This document shows, in pieces, positions 54,469 through 62,674 of a DNA stretch of 64,000 nt (the stretch's first letter is position 1; each line of letters starts with the position of its first letter). The position numbers and the translations under genes are program-made. Source of the DNA: Litoribrevibacter euphylliae (GTDB lineage: Bacteria > Pseudomonadota > Gammaproteobacteria > Pseudomonadales > Litoribrevibacteraceae); contig NZ_JBHRSZ010000009.1 in the NCBI RefSeq assembly GCF_042646085.1, positions 288,683-352,682 on the forward strand. Direction: 5' to 3'. The notes below the pieces were generated by a model. It ran no database searches. It saw nothing but the letters and a program-made list of their open reading frames with translations, and was not told the origin of the DNA.

Positions 54469-54936
54469 TGCATATTTATTGATAATTTCCCAAATCGTTG
54501 ACGAGCACTTTGCGCGCAATGCTTTGAGTGACTCGATGTCTTTAGGATAGCCCCATTCATAAGGCGATTCTTCGAACCACATTGCATTTTGATAAGCGTC
54601 CCATAGGTCTCCGTGAAGCTTGTACTCTTCATGGAAGAAGCCAAGTTTAAACCCAAATTCTATTTCACTGATGTTGCCTGCTTTTGCTAGCGAAGCGTAG
54701 TACTCGGCAGCATGCTCTAAAGCTTTTTGATTTGTTAACGAGTCCAAGTTTAGTAGCTTTAAACAAGCTTCAAATAGTGGTTTCAGGTTACCAAGAGTCT
54801 TATCGGTTTCTATGGCGAGCATAAGTATTTGCTCTTCTTCGGCACCTGACTCAAGCTCAGCCATGGCAACATCAACCATTTTCTCGCTGGGTAAAACCCC
54901 TAATTTGTAAAGACCGGCTGCTTGTGGGAAGTTCAT
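54463..54936 (-). CDS. Protein of unknown function
   Basis: It encodes 157 residues, all-helical and acidic (MNFPQAAGLYKLGVLPSEK, LEHAAEYYASLAKAG, YQNAMWFEESPYEWGYP). No domain recognised. Lies between the two IS copies. Confidence 0.65.
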   Translation of the reverse strand: MNFPQAAGLYKLGVLPSEKMVDVAMAELESGAEEEQILMLAIETDKTLGNLKPLFEACLKLLNLDSLTNQKALEHAAEYYASLAKAGNISEIEFGFKLGFFHEEYKLHGDLWDAYQNAMWFEESPYEWGYPKDIESLKALRAKCSSTIWEIINKYAA

Positions 54937-54944
54937 GATTAAAG

Positions 54945-55032
54945 CCTAACGATTAAGCTAACGGGCGGCCAAAAGCGCAGCTTTTGGACGTCCAGCGAAC
55001 GAAGTGAGCGACAGTTGAGCGCATTGTTAGAG
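54945..55032 (-). repeat. attC site
   Basis: CCTAAC near 54945 and GTTAGAGG at 55026, with the stem CCAAAAGCGCAGCTTTTGG (54969-54987). Confidence 0.75.
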
Positions 55033-55035
55033 GCT

Positions 55036-55485
55036 TTAACCGAAGAAGGTGTGTTCGATTTTTAATTGTGTTCCACGTAGCTTCAATAGGTACGCTCTAT
55101 TGGTGGTTAGATTGATATCTTGATCGGTATAATTTGCTTTAAACAAAAACAAAGGCAGTTCATCATCGCCATTTTGGAGTATTTCGATGCTCGATAAATT
55201 GTTCCAAATATGATCTGGACTGCTGCTTGAGCTGCAAGGCTGGTAAAAACCTGCAGGATTTGACCAGTACTTCTCGTGAATGGATTTTTTGTTTTCAATT
55301 AGAGGAGCTAGCTCATCATGGTTGTAGTCTTCACCTTCCATGATTTTGGCCTCCTCCATTTCGATATTGAGTATTTCACTGTAGTAGCTGTGCATGGTTG
55401 CTATTACAGCTCTTTCTATCTGATCATATATTTCAGGTAAATTATTAATTCTGTCGATTAATTTTAGTGCGTCACTGATTTCCAT
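55036..55485 (-). CDS. Protein of unknown function
   Basis: Start at 55485 (MEISDALKL) with GAGG upstream; the longer frame runs through attC. It encodes 149 residues, soluble, helical first half, beta-rich end (LPLFLFKANYTDQDINLTT). Family not recognised. Confidence 0.65.
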   Translation of the reverse strand: MEISDALKLIDRINNLPEIYDQIERAVIATMHSYYSEILNIEMEEAKIMEGEDYNHDELAPLIENKKSIHEKYWSNPAGFYQPCSSSSSPDHIWNNLSSIEILQNGDDELPLFLFKANYTDQDINLTTNRAYLLKLRGTQLKIEHTFFG

Positions 55486-55494
55486 GTTTGCCTC

Positions 55495-55552
55495 TAACGC
55501 CTTGCTTTGCGGGCTGAGCGCAGCGAAGCTCCGCAACAGCAACTGGTTATGT
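55495..55552 (-). repeat. attC site
   Basis: TAACGCCTTGCTTTGCGGGC at the left, with the central GCGAAGCTCCGCAACAGC, to GTTATGT. Confidence 0.82.
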
Positions 55553-55554
55553 GT

Positions 55555-56016
55555 TTACACACCATCAATGATTGAGGTAATTTTTCCATTTGAATCAACC
55601 ATTATTTGAATCGGTATCTCATGAAACATACTTTTCAATTTAATAGAATCGCCTGAAAGTTCGTAAATGAGTTTAAAGAACCATGAATCTTTTTTGGCTT
55701 CTTTAATATTTTCATTTGCTTGCTCTACATAGATAACTATTAGAGAACGATTACGATTTCTAGACTTTCCTATAGTCGATGCTGTAGAGGGCTCCCAATC
55801 GGAACCCATTATTATCATTGTCTCGTTATTGATATCCGATAACTTCAAGGGTGTGCCATCACTTAAATTGACCATGCTTAGGTCATTGTTCTCTAACCAC
55901 TCAAAGACATCACGATTGCTATTATCGTTTGCTAAAGGATAGCCTCTACTTTCGATTACTTTCATATCTGCTTTTGCCGCTGAAATTGAAAGTAGAATTA
56001 CCATAATCCAGCGCAT
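55555..56016 (-). CDS. Exported protein of unknown function
   Basis: It encodes 153 residues with a short signal peptide (MRWIMVILLSISAAKA). The mature part has a thioredoxin-like or DUF-like alternation (DLSMVNLSDGTPLKLSDINNETMIIMGSDW) without the CxxC motif. IS copy 2 lies just upstream of its start, beyond a GGAGAG ribosome binding site. Confidence 0.65.
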   Translation of the reverse strand: MRWIMVILLSISAAKADMKVIESRGYPLANDNSNRDVFEWLENNDLSMVNLSDGTPLKLSDINNETMIIMGSDWEPSTASTIGKSRNRNRSLIVIYVEQANENIKEAKKDSWFFKLIYELSGDSIKLKSMFHEIPIQIMVDSNGKITSIIDGV

Positions 56017-56138
56017 TCTCTCTCCTTACACATAGACATAATGATTCCCCACGAAAGAGTGCTGACCTCCAATTCGTGGGTTAGCTAAGCCAGAGCCATA
56101 ATATAGTTTTTCGACGACTATAAATGGAGATCAGCACC

Positions 56139-57227
56139 ATGAAAAACGATAGCATACTTTTTGTTGGCTTAGATACTCACAAAGTCCACACCGAAGTTGC
56201 CTATGTCATTGATGGCAGAGAAAATTCACCGCAGCACTTCGGTAAAGTCCTGACCAACAAACAAGCCTTCATAAAGCTGGCTCGACAGCTCCAATATAAA
56301 TACCCAAACGCTACCCTGCACTTCGTCTATGAAACTGGCCCATGTGGTTACTAGATCTATCGTTTACTTACTTCTCTAGGCCATTGCTGCTATCTCGTTG
56401 CACCTTCCATGATTCCTAAGAAACCGGGTCTACGAGTGAAAACCGATAAACGCGACGCCCTAATGCTCACTCAACTTCTGAAGAATGGCGACATTGATCC
56501 TATCTATGTGCCTGAGCCTGAAGATGAAGCCGTTCGTGATCTATCACGTGCTCGTGAAACCGCCATGCGAGATTTAAACGATACCAAGTACCAACTTCAT
56601 GCCTTCTTATTAAGAAACAACATCAGGTACGGAGGTACAACCAACTGGTCTTTGAAACACATGCGTTGGTTAACAGAGATGATTCTTCCTCATCCTGCTC
56701 AGCAAGTGGTGCTTCAAGAGCTAATTCAAGCCATTAACGAGCGCATGAATCGGCTTCAACGGTTAGATAATGAACTCACACATCAAGTGATGAAATGGCG
56801 TTACTATCCCGTAGTAAAAGCCATTCAAGCCCTACGGGGCGTACGACTGTTAGTGGCTACGGGGGTGGTTGCCGAACTCGGCGACCTCTCTCGTTTTGAC
56901 CACCCAAGAAAGTTAATGAGTTATGTGGGCTTAACCCCGACCGAACATTCGTCTGGGGGAACCCGAAAACTCGGAGGCATTACCAAGTGTGGAAACTCTC
57001 GTGCCAGACGACTCTTAGTCGAAGGGGCGCACAGTTATCGATATGCCGCCAATATCTCTAAGGAACTCCAGATACGGCAGGAAGGCTTACCAAAAAGCGT
57101 AATTGATATGGCTTGGCAGGCTCAACTTCGATTATGTAAGCGTTACCAGCGGCTCATGAAACGAGGCAAACATTACAACGTGGTGGTTACCGCCATCGCA
57201 CGCGAAATGATCGCGCCGTTCGTTTAA
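56139..57227 (+). pseudogene. IS110-family DEDD transposase with one nonsense codon
   Basis: The only visible lesion is TAG at 56352-56354, where copy 1 has TGG (Trp). The frame is otherwise open to the normal end (362 codons), with VKTDKRDALMLTQLLK and the C-terminal SSGGTRKLGGITKCGNSRARRLL. A single reversion or readthrough would restore the enzyme. Confidence 0.9.
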
Positions 57228-57627
57228 ATGAAAGCTGATCAATCTCACGAGTAGTGGTTCTTCCTAGAATCGACCCAAAAACACGGTTAGCGAGAATACC
57301 TGCATGAACGGTTTAGAGTCAGCGCATTGGATCAGGCAACGGGTGTGGTGCAATCACCGACGGCGTTAGGTTGGCTATAAAGTGAAAACTTTATAGATCC
57401 GCGAGCATAGACTGAAGTAAGGCACCACGACGTAATAAGTAAGGTTGGATAGGCTGATTCTACGAATCAGTAACCCACGAATATTACCGGGGAGGCGCAC
57501 CTCCATGAGAACCGTCGAAATTACTGGCTTCATCCTATGCGTTGGCTCGACTTTATTGAAATGATTAAGGCACTAAAAGAAAAGTGCCTCGGCTAGCTCT
57601 GTGCCACTTGACGTGGGGAGTCATACC
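57228..57627 (+). ncRNA. Candidate bridge RNA in the right end of IS copy 2
   Basis: Same architecture as copy 1. The loop GGCGTTAG lies at 57362-57369 with stem CCGAC/GTTGG, where one pair is now G-U, so pairing is kept. At 57454-57470 the other hairpin is CTGATTC-TAC-GAATCAG, a different sequence from copy 1 but still paired. Limits are not determined. Confidence 0.5.
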
Positions 57628-57717
57628 AACGCCTTTAGCAGCGGCCGCAGTGTAGGCGCGAAGCGCCGAAACGGAGGTCCAGCCCCGCAGGGGCGATGCT
57701 GCCTAAACTTGTTAAAA
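57628..57717 (-). repeat. attC site fused to IS copy 2
   Basis: AACGCCTTTAGCAGCGGCCG to GTTAAAA, with internal GGCGCGAAGCGCC and CCCCGCAGGGG stems. Confidence 0.82.
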
Positions 57718-57723
57718 TTTTAC

Positions 57724-57996
57724 TCACGCAGAATCCCCCCTTTTTCTGCCTGATAGAAGATTGTCTGTATCTAGAGTTTCACCTTCGTAATTCCCCTCAA
57801 TGAATAGGGAAGGTGTAGAGTAAAAGAAATCTTCTTCCAAATGTACGATGGAGTGATTTGTATAATGGTGTGTTTCATAGAGCCGGAATACGTCACCAGG
57901 CAAAAGCTTTCCTTCTACTAATTCATATTCGAAGCGTGAAAACCTTTGGCCATTTTTCTCTTCGTTGGTAGATTTTATAATTTTGAATTTGGCCAT
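57724..57996 (-). CDS. Protein of unknown function
   Basis: It encodes 90 residues, soluble, beta-rich (FEYELVEGKLLPGDVFRLYETHHY). Single-gene cassette, family not recognised. Confidence 0.6.
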   Translation of the reverse strand: MAKFKIIKSTNEEKNGQRFSRFEYELVEGKLLPGDVFRLYETHHYTNHSIVHLEEDFFYSTPSLFIEGNYEGETLDTDNLLSGRKRGDSA

Positions 57997-58002
57997 GTGA
58001 TT

Positions 58003-58082
58003 TTAACGCCTGCAGCTGCGGCCGAGCGCAGCGAGGTCCAGCCCAAGGTTTCCTTGGGCGATGCAGGCTGCACTTGTTAACT
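58003..58082 (-). repeat. attC site
   Basis: TTAACGCCTGCAGCTGCGGC to GTTAAC, with a CCCAAGG/CCTTGGG stem. Confidence 0.87.
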
Positions 58083-58472
58083 GTTTTTTTGGCACGAACT
58101 CTCCAATGCAGCAGCCAATTTGTTAAGTATTATCTTTGCTGTCACGCGCTGTTGATCAGGAACGTCATTACCGGCACCACTGTAGAAAAAGCTTATGTTT
58201 TGTGATTTTGACTGAGGATGCTTTATGTCTAGATGCACAACGCCTGATATCGTTTCTATAAAGTATCGATCAAACTCTGGTTGTTTATGTTGCCCCAAGT
58301 CCATTTTTACGACCCCAAGGACATCATCTCTTTCAATCAAAGCACGGATACAAGATTCATTGAGCGGACCGACTAAATTCAAATCAGGTTGAACCATCCA
58401 CATCGGAACAGGACAGCCCACCAACATCAATGAAAGAACAAGTAGTGCTATGTTTTTGATTACCATATTCAT
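58077..58472 (-). CDS. Lipoprotein of unknown function
   Basis: It encodes 131 residues. Signal peptide with lipobox LVGC at residues 17-20, so a lipoprotein. Mature part is alternating; a Cys near the C-terminus (SSCQKNS). Family not recognised. Confidence 0.7.
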   Translation of the reverse strand: MNMVIKNIALLVLSLMLVGCPVPMWMVQPDLNLVGPLNESCIRALIERDDVLGVVKMDLGQHKQPEFDRYFIETISGVVHLDIKHPQSKSQNISFFYSGAGNDVPDQQRVTAKIILNKLAAALESSCQKNS

Positions 58473-58476
58473 ACAG

Positions 58477-58552
58477 TTAACGCCACCAGAAGCGGCCGAG
58501 TGTAACGAGGTCCAGCGAACGCAGTGAGCGATGCTTGCTGGCCTTGTTAAAT
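58477..58552 (-). repeat. attC site
   Basis: TTAACGCCACCAGAAGCGGC to GTTAAAT, with the GAGGTCCAGC core stem. Confidence 0.85.
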
Positions 58553-58555
58553 TCT

Positions 58556-58894
58556 TTATTTGGCATGATGCTTGGCTACCTTACCCTCAGAGTTGGTGGT
58601 TGTAATCAAAATACCACCAACTTCGTGAGAATATTCAGTGTGAAAGAATACCTTGCCTGCATAGTACTTAGTAAGCGACTTTACTTGACCTGATTCGCAT
58701 ATCGTTTGCTTATAGTAAGCCGCGCCACTTTCATGCCTTTGCTTTGCTTCAAATTCCGTTAGTGGTTCGCCAACAGAAGCGGGCACTGTTTTGAGACCAG
58801 CCCATGCAAAATAATTACTAGTGATGTTTTCGCAAGCAAAGCTTTTACCTGAGAGTAAAAACATACCGATTGTTAGAATGAGCTTGTTATTCAT
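58556..58894 (-). CDS. Exported protein of unknown function
   Basis: It encodes 112 residues with a signal peptide (LILTIGMFLLSGKSFA) and two cysteines (CENIT, TICESGQ). Beta-rich end. Family not recognised. Confidence 0.65.
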   Translation of the reverse strand: MNNKLILTIGMFLLSGKSFACENITSNYFAWAGLKTVPASVGEPLTEFEAKQRHESGAAYYKQTICESGQVKSLTKYYAGKVFFHTEYSHEVGGILITTTNSEGKVAKHHAK

Positions 58895-58901
58895 AGGGCA
58901 T

Positions 58902-58983
58902 TTAACGTTTTGGTAAATGGCGAGCGCAAGCGAGTCCAGCGAGGGAGTTTCTTTCCCGAGCGAATTTCACCAGCTTGTTAAAG
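58902..58983 (-). repeat. attC site (common family)
   Basis: TTAACGTTTTGGTAAATGGC to GTTAAAG, near-identical to 48257, 48697 and 51033. Confidence 0.88.
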
Positions 58984-58996
58984 GTTGCTTTACACA

Positions 58997-59239
58997 TTAG
59001 CTGTATGCCTTAAGCATAAAATATAAAAATGCATAAAAACCAAAAATGAGCACACAAGTAATTATGGCTACCTGCCGTTTTTCTTCTTTAGACTCATTGC
59101 CCCCGTTTACACCACGAATTTTAAATAATAAAACTTTAAGCTTGCCGGCAGGAAAAACTTTAAACAGCCCCCAACTTATTAGTGCTATTAGTGGAAATAT
59201 AAGCAATAGAAACAATTTGCTTGGAAGATATGCTTCCAT
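58997..59239 (-). CDS. Small membrane protein
   Basis: It encodes 80 residues: two hydrophobic segments (LFLLLIFPLIALISWGLF and VAIITCVLIFGFYAFLYFML) around a basic loop. Family not recognised. Confidence 0.65.
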   Translation of the reverse strand: MEAYLPSKLFLLLIFPLIALISWGLFKVFPAGKLKVLLFKIRGVNGGNESKEEKRQVAIITCVLIFGFYAFLYFMLKAYS

Positions 59240-59251
59240 TCTTAGTGACCT

Positions 59252-59342
59252 TTAACGCTGGCGGCAACGGCGGCCATCCAGACGCGAAGCGGCTGGTTGG
59301 ACGTCCGGCCCCGAAGGGGCGGATTGCCCGCCCTTGTTAAGT
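59252..59342 (-). repeat. attC site
   Basis: TTAACGCTGGCGGCAACGGC to GTTAAGT, with GGCCCCGAAGGGGCGG stem. Confidence 0.85.
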
Positions 59343-59711
59343 GGCGATGTACGCGCTGTACTCTTCTTGAACATCCTTGTCGATCTCCACGCCGGAATTC
59401 CCGCCGTACAGACGGTCATTCTGATCTTTTCGAGGACCGGATATCCAAAAATGATCTCCGGACTCTGTTTCAAAGTAGTTAGCCTTAAACCCACTACCCT
59501 TGAGGCTCTGAAACTTCATGCCTTTATAATAGAGCGTTTTACCAGACTTGGAAAAGTAGACCCTACCTATACGAGCCTCACCCTCTAGGCCTTCAGATTT
59601 GTCTTCGATATACATTATCTTTGACCGAGATAGCCTGAACTCTGAAGGCAACTCCTCATCATCATGGTTTTGTTCTTCTTGCTTTCCGAGATGCCTGGAC
59701 ATAGTGGCCAC
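59337..59711 (-). CDS. Small conserved-type protein of unknown function
   Basis: It encodes 124 residues (121 from MSRHLG). KIMYIEDKSEGLEGEARIGR, SKSGKTLYYKGMKFQSLKG and GFKANYFETESGDHFWISG belong to a small protein family I recall as widespread in bacteria, often found annotated without a real function. Function unknown. Confidence 0.7.
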   Translation of the reverse strand: MATMSRHLGKQEEQNHDDEELPSEFRLSRSKIMYIEDKSEGLEGEARIGRVYFSKSGKTLYYKGMKFQSLKGSGFKANYFETESGDHFWISGPRKDQNDRLYGGNSGVEIDKDVQEEYSAYIAT

Positions 59712-59807
59712 TTAACGCCTCAAACACCGGCTTGGTGAAGTTGGCGGCTTTTTTGGAACAAAAAAGGTGACAGCTTTACCAAGTCCGCGTGCTTTGACTT
59801 GTTAGGC
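59712..59807 (-). repeat. attC site (long)
   Basis: TTAACGCCTCAAACACCGGC to GTTAGGC, about 96 bases with a TTTTTTGGAACAAAAAA central hairpin. Confidence 0.82.
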
Positions 59808-60215
59808 ATTCTCGACCTCTATTTGCCATACAAATTCGTGATCTGTACCTTTCTTTAGAACTTCAATAAATGTGGTTACTTTCGCTCTCCTGCCAACTCG
59901 ATAGTGCTTCATATTTCTTCTCCGGTTGGCGACGCAGGTGTACGAATAAGTACCTCCGTTATCCAGTTTTAACGTGAATCCTTCAGCCTCATTATGCATA
60001 CCTGTGAAGTGAATATCGTCAATGATTCCCTCATAAGTCTTGCTAGGTACTTTGCCACTATAAATATTCTCCCACCATTCAGGTGAGCCATATAAACCAT
60101 AAACACCCTTCAAACCTAAAAAAGGCTTACTGTCATCGAGGGACAGCTTCTGCGTCTTTTCAACTCGTGAAGGATCGTCTTCATGCTTAATTTCCAGTGA
60201 AAATATTTTCTTCAT
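59802..60215 (-). CDS. Protein of unknown function
   Basis: It encodes 137 residues, beta-rich, basic, with VADRRR-type segment CVANRRRNMKHYRVGRRAK and DNGGTYSYTC. Family not recognised. Confidence 0.65.
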   Translation of the reverse strand: MKKIFSLEIKHEDDPSRVEKTQKLSLDDSKPFLGLKGVYGLYGSPEWWENIYSGKVPSKTYEGIIDDIHFTGMHNEAEGFTLKLDNGGTYSYTCVANRRRNMKHYRVGRRAKVTTFIEVLKKGTDHEFVWQIEVENA

Positions 60216-60226
60216 GGCTACTTCTG

Positions 60227-60283
60227 CCTAACGCCTGGCTTTGCGAGCGAGTGATACGAGTCCGCAACAGCCGCTGGTTAAAA
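60227..60283 (-). repeat. attC site
   Basis: CCTAACGCCTGGCTTTGCGA to GTTAAAA. Its left core is the exact complement of the nine-base IS loop GGCGTTAGG. Confidence 0.83.
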
Positions 60284-60287
60284 TTGG

Positions 60288-60608
60288 CTATTTATATCCG
60301 GTTAGCTCTAAAAGCTCATACACCTTAACTTCCGGTTCCCAAGGGCTATAATCGCGGACAGTTTCTGAACAACGAAAATGCCCAGATTTGCCAGAGGCAT
60401 ATAACGTATGTAGAAGAGAAACTAGCTCTTTATAGCGCACATGATTTTCTTTCAAAAAACATCCCTGACCATTAGACAGAATTATATTCACTTGAAGTGA
60501 ATTAATACCGAGCTTTTCAATTGTATTCTTACCGTTTACCACCCAAGCTGATACCTGCATTGAACACAGTAACAAAAAAGCTGCGGATATTAATTTTGTT
60601 TGCTTCAT
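60288..60608 (-). CDS. Exported protein of unknown function
   Basis: It encodes 106 residues with a signal peptide (LISAAFLLLCSMQVSA) and two cysteines (GCFLKE, FRCSET), likely a disulphide. Family not recognised. Confidence 0.65.
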   Translation of the reverse strand: MKQTKLISAAFLLLCSMQVSAWVVNGKNTIEKLGINSLQVNIILSNGQGCFLKENHVRYKELVSLLHTLYASGKSGHFRCSETVRDYSPWEPEVKVYELLELTGYK

Positions 60609-60630
60609 AACTACTCCTTAGTTTTAAATT

Positions 60631-60688
60631 TTAACGCCGCGTTAACCGCGCGAGCCGAAGGCGAGTCCGGTTGAACGCTTGGTTATGC
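60631..60688 (-). repeat. attC site
   Basis: TTAACGCCGCGTTAACCGCG to GTTATGC. Confidence 0.8.
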
Positions 60689-60689
60689 A

Positions 60690-61781
60690 TTAATTACGAT
60701 CCTTTTGTTCTTGAATTTCTAATAGCTCTTTAACGAAGCTTGTTTTTATTATTTTTCCAAATGGAATCCTAGTTCTAACCTGAGGCGCATCATCGATAGG
60801 TAATGTTGCCTGCGCGCTTACAATACCAACCAACTTTCCATCCTCTATTATTGGCCCACCACTATTCCCAGGATAAATGCTCATATCACACCAATAGAAC
60901 GGGAGGTTTTCATGAAGCATTGAGACCTTACCCCATGAGAATACAGGTAAAGAAAAATGACTCGATGACCAATGAGCAGATGCAGGGTGTTGGCTTACTT
61001 GCCCTAAAACAGCCGTGGCACTAGGAAAGCCAACAGTGAACACTTCGGAACCTTCAGATATCGGAGCGTCAGCAATTAAGCTTGACTGTATTGGTTTATA
61101 ACCTAGCTCAATCAATTGATCAGCAAACCTTTTATCTCTTTGGTCAAGCGAGACAAGAGCTAAGTCAAGGTCGGGGTTTGAAAACGTATATGGTGCTCCA
61201 CTGGTTGTACCAGCACCTAAATTCATTAAAAACTCTCGATTGCAATCAATTCCGTCTGATTGAACCTCATCAATAGATGGCACTCTGAAAATAATATTAA
61301 AAACGTTATTTAATGCTGCTTCATTTGCTCGTTGAAGAATGAACTCTCGTGAGTGTTCAGGCCACTCTGATGCTCGTTCTTGTTCTTCTCTAAGCTCACG
61401 ATCTGAAGATACCTGATCAAAAAGAACATGCCGCGCCGTTAGTAAATACCGCCGATCATTATGAATAATAAAAAGTGCAGTACCATGATATCTCAGATCG
61501 CGACTTCTGCCTGAAATCTCTTTAGCAAAATCTTCATGTGTTATTTCACCACTATCCAGGCTTTGCCTTAACTCATCCATTCGTTTTTTTCTATCATAGA
61601 AATGCTCACTATCTGTAGCGCATTCCAGATGGACAACAGCCTTCTTCCATTTTTGCAAAGATGAATCATAAGAAGAATCGTTTTTGTTTCTCATTTTTCT
61701 TGCCCTAGCTCGCTTAACATCCCTTCTAGCTTTTACATTCTTTATTTTTCGTTTTGTTATTTTTGCTTTATCTGAGGACAT
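60690..61781 (-). CDS. Trypsin-fold serine protease (S1-like), cassette-borne
   Basis: It encodes 363 residues, the largest gene of the array. A basic Lys/Arg-rich N-terminus of about 35 residues has no signal peptide, so it is cytoplasmic. Catalytic triad candidates: His in LLTARHVLF, Asp in NPDLDLALVSL, Ser in YPGNSGGPII. Insert between residues 55-105 is helical and charged. Substrate unknown. Confidence 0.85.
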   Translation of the reverse strand: MSSDKAKITKRKIKNVKARRDVKRARARKMRNKNDSSYDSSLQKWKKAVVHLECATDSEHFYDRKKRMDELRQSLDSGEITHEDFAKEISGRSRDLRYHGTALFIIHNDRRYLLTARHVLFDQVSSDRELREEQERASEWPEHSREFILQRANEAALNNVFNIIFRVPSIDEVQSDGIDCNREFLMNLGAGTTSGAPYTFSNPDLDLALVSLDQRDKRFADQLIELGYKPIQSSLIADAPISEGSEVFTVGFPSATAVLGQVSQHPASAHWSSSHFSLPVFSWGKVSMLHENLPFYWCDMSIYPGNSGGPIIEDGKLVGIVSAQATLPIDDAPQVRTRIPFGKIIKTSFVKELLEIQEQKDRN

Positions 61782-61804
61782 AATTAGGAACTTCCTTTTA
61801 GTGC

Positions 61805-61874
61805 ATAACGCCTCAAACAGGGGCGCACGTGGTGCGTCCCGCCCGAAGGGCCTCGCTGCTTTGACTTGTTATAT
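61805..61874 (-). repeat. attC site
   Basis: TAACGCCTCAAACAGGGGCG to GTTATAT, with CGCACGTGGTGCG stem. Confidence 0.83.
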
Positions 61875-62177
61875 TTCACTGGCACGCACCAGCTTAAAAT
61901 CAATTGGCATTTGCGACACAATTCTTTTCATTGGCTCTACTTCATTTAGATTTGGGAGCTCAAGAAGATAGACATAGTCTTTTTCTGCCTTTTCATGATA
62001 ACCCTCACCTTCTACGAAGTTTGGGTAGATACGAATAGCGCATTTAGGATCTTGTGCATATTCACCCCACCAACCACTTTCATGATCTTCGAAATCTACG
62101 CCCAGAGCTTCAGCTACCACTTCCTTTATGTAATCGTAGCTTTCCTCTTTTGTTGCATATGTTAAGTAGTGACTCAT
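61869..62177 (-). CDS. Protein of unknown function
   Basis: It encodes 102 residues, acidic, with GWWGEYAQDPKCAIRIYPN and KEESYDYIKEVVAEALG. Family not recognised. Confidence 0.62.
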   Translation of the reverse strand: MSHYLTYATKEESYDYIKEVVAEALGVDFEDHESGWWGEYAQDPKCAIRIYPNFVEGEGYHEKAEKDYVYLLELPNLNEVEPMKRIVSQMPIDFKLVRASEI

Positions 62178-62192
62178 AATCTTGAGAAAATA

Positions 62193-62267
62193 TAACGCCC
62201 GGCGCAGCGAGCAAATTGAAGCGAGGCACGAGCGGAAATTTGATCCGGCTGCCGCCGCTTGTTATGA
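62193..62267 (-). repeat. attC site
   Basis: TAACGCCCGGCGCAGCGAGC to GTTATGA, with AAATTGAAGCGAGGC and the reverse stem GGAAATTTGATCC. Confidence 0.8.
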
Positions 62268-62585
62268 AAGCCCATAGAACAGACCAACTGCTATAAGAAC
62301 ACTGCTAACGACCCCGACAGCTCTATGAAACTGCATGAGCTTTGGGCTGCGCTTTACAAGGAATGCCAAGTAAGAGCCCAGCCAGCCAATAACCCCAAAT
62401 ATGCCTAGGTTCACTAAAATTGCAGCAACTCCCTCAACCTCAAATGCATTCCCAAACTTGTCTCCATACACAGCCCTACCAGACAGCAGGTTATCGAACG
62501 TAAGGAATAACAGAAGGCCCACCACAAAGAGAACGGGGATCATTCCGGCCATAAATATGAAGTTGGGTCGTTTACTCATATTCAT
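62262..62585 (-). CDS. Small membrane protein
   Basis: The ATG at 62585 lies at the attC edge, and ATG at 62579 is equally possible; the longer frame to 62657 runs through attC. It encodes 107 residues with three hydrophobic segments. Family not recognised. Confidence 0.6.
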   Translation of the reverse strand: MNMSKRPNFIFMAGMIPVLFVVGLLLFLTFDNLLSGRAVYGDKFGNAFEVEGVAAILVNLGIFGVIGWLGSYLAFLVKRSPKLMQFHRAVGVVSSVLIAVGLFYGLS

Positions 62586-62674
62586 AACGCCTTGCGAATG
62601 GGCGAGCGACGCGCAGCAAAGCGAGTCCAGCCCCGGGTGTTTTTCCGGGGCGAACATTGCGCAACTGGTTATGT
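62585..62674 (-). repeat. attC site
   Basis: TAACGCCTTGCGAATGGGCG to GTTATGT, with CCCCGGGTGTTTTTCCGGGG stem. Confidence 0.83.

Larger units (their letters stand above)
56031..57627 (+). mobile_element. IS110/IS1111-type element, copy 2 (defective)
   Basis: About 1.6 kb, highly similar to copy 1. Left repeat ATGATTCCCCACG at 56041-56053 (one mismatch), right repeat at 57612-57624. Fused at its right end to AACGCC of an attC, as in copy 1. The two copies flank three cassette genes. Confidence 0.85.

Noticed and set aside
59252..59494. 80-codon minus frame over an attC
   Set aside because: It spans the recombination site and the converse of the 59337 gene; GC-rich attC stems often stay open by chance.
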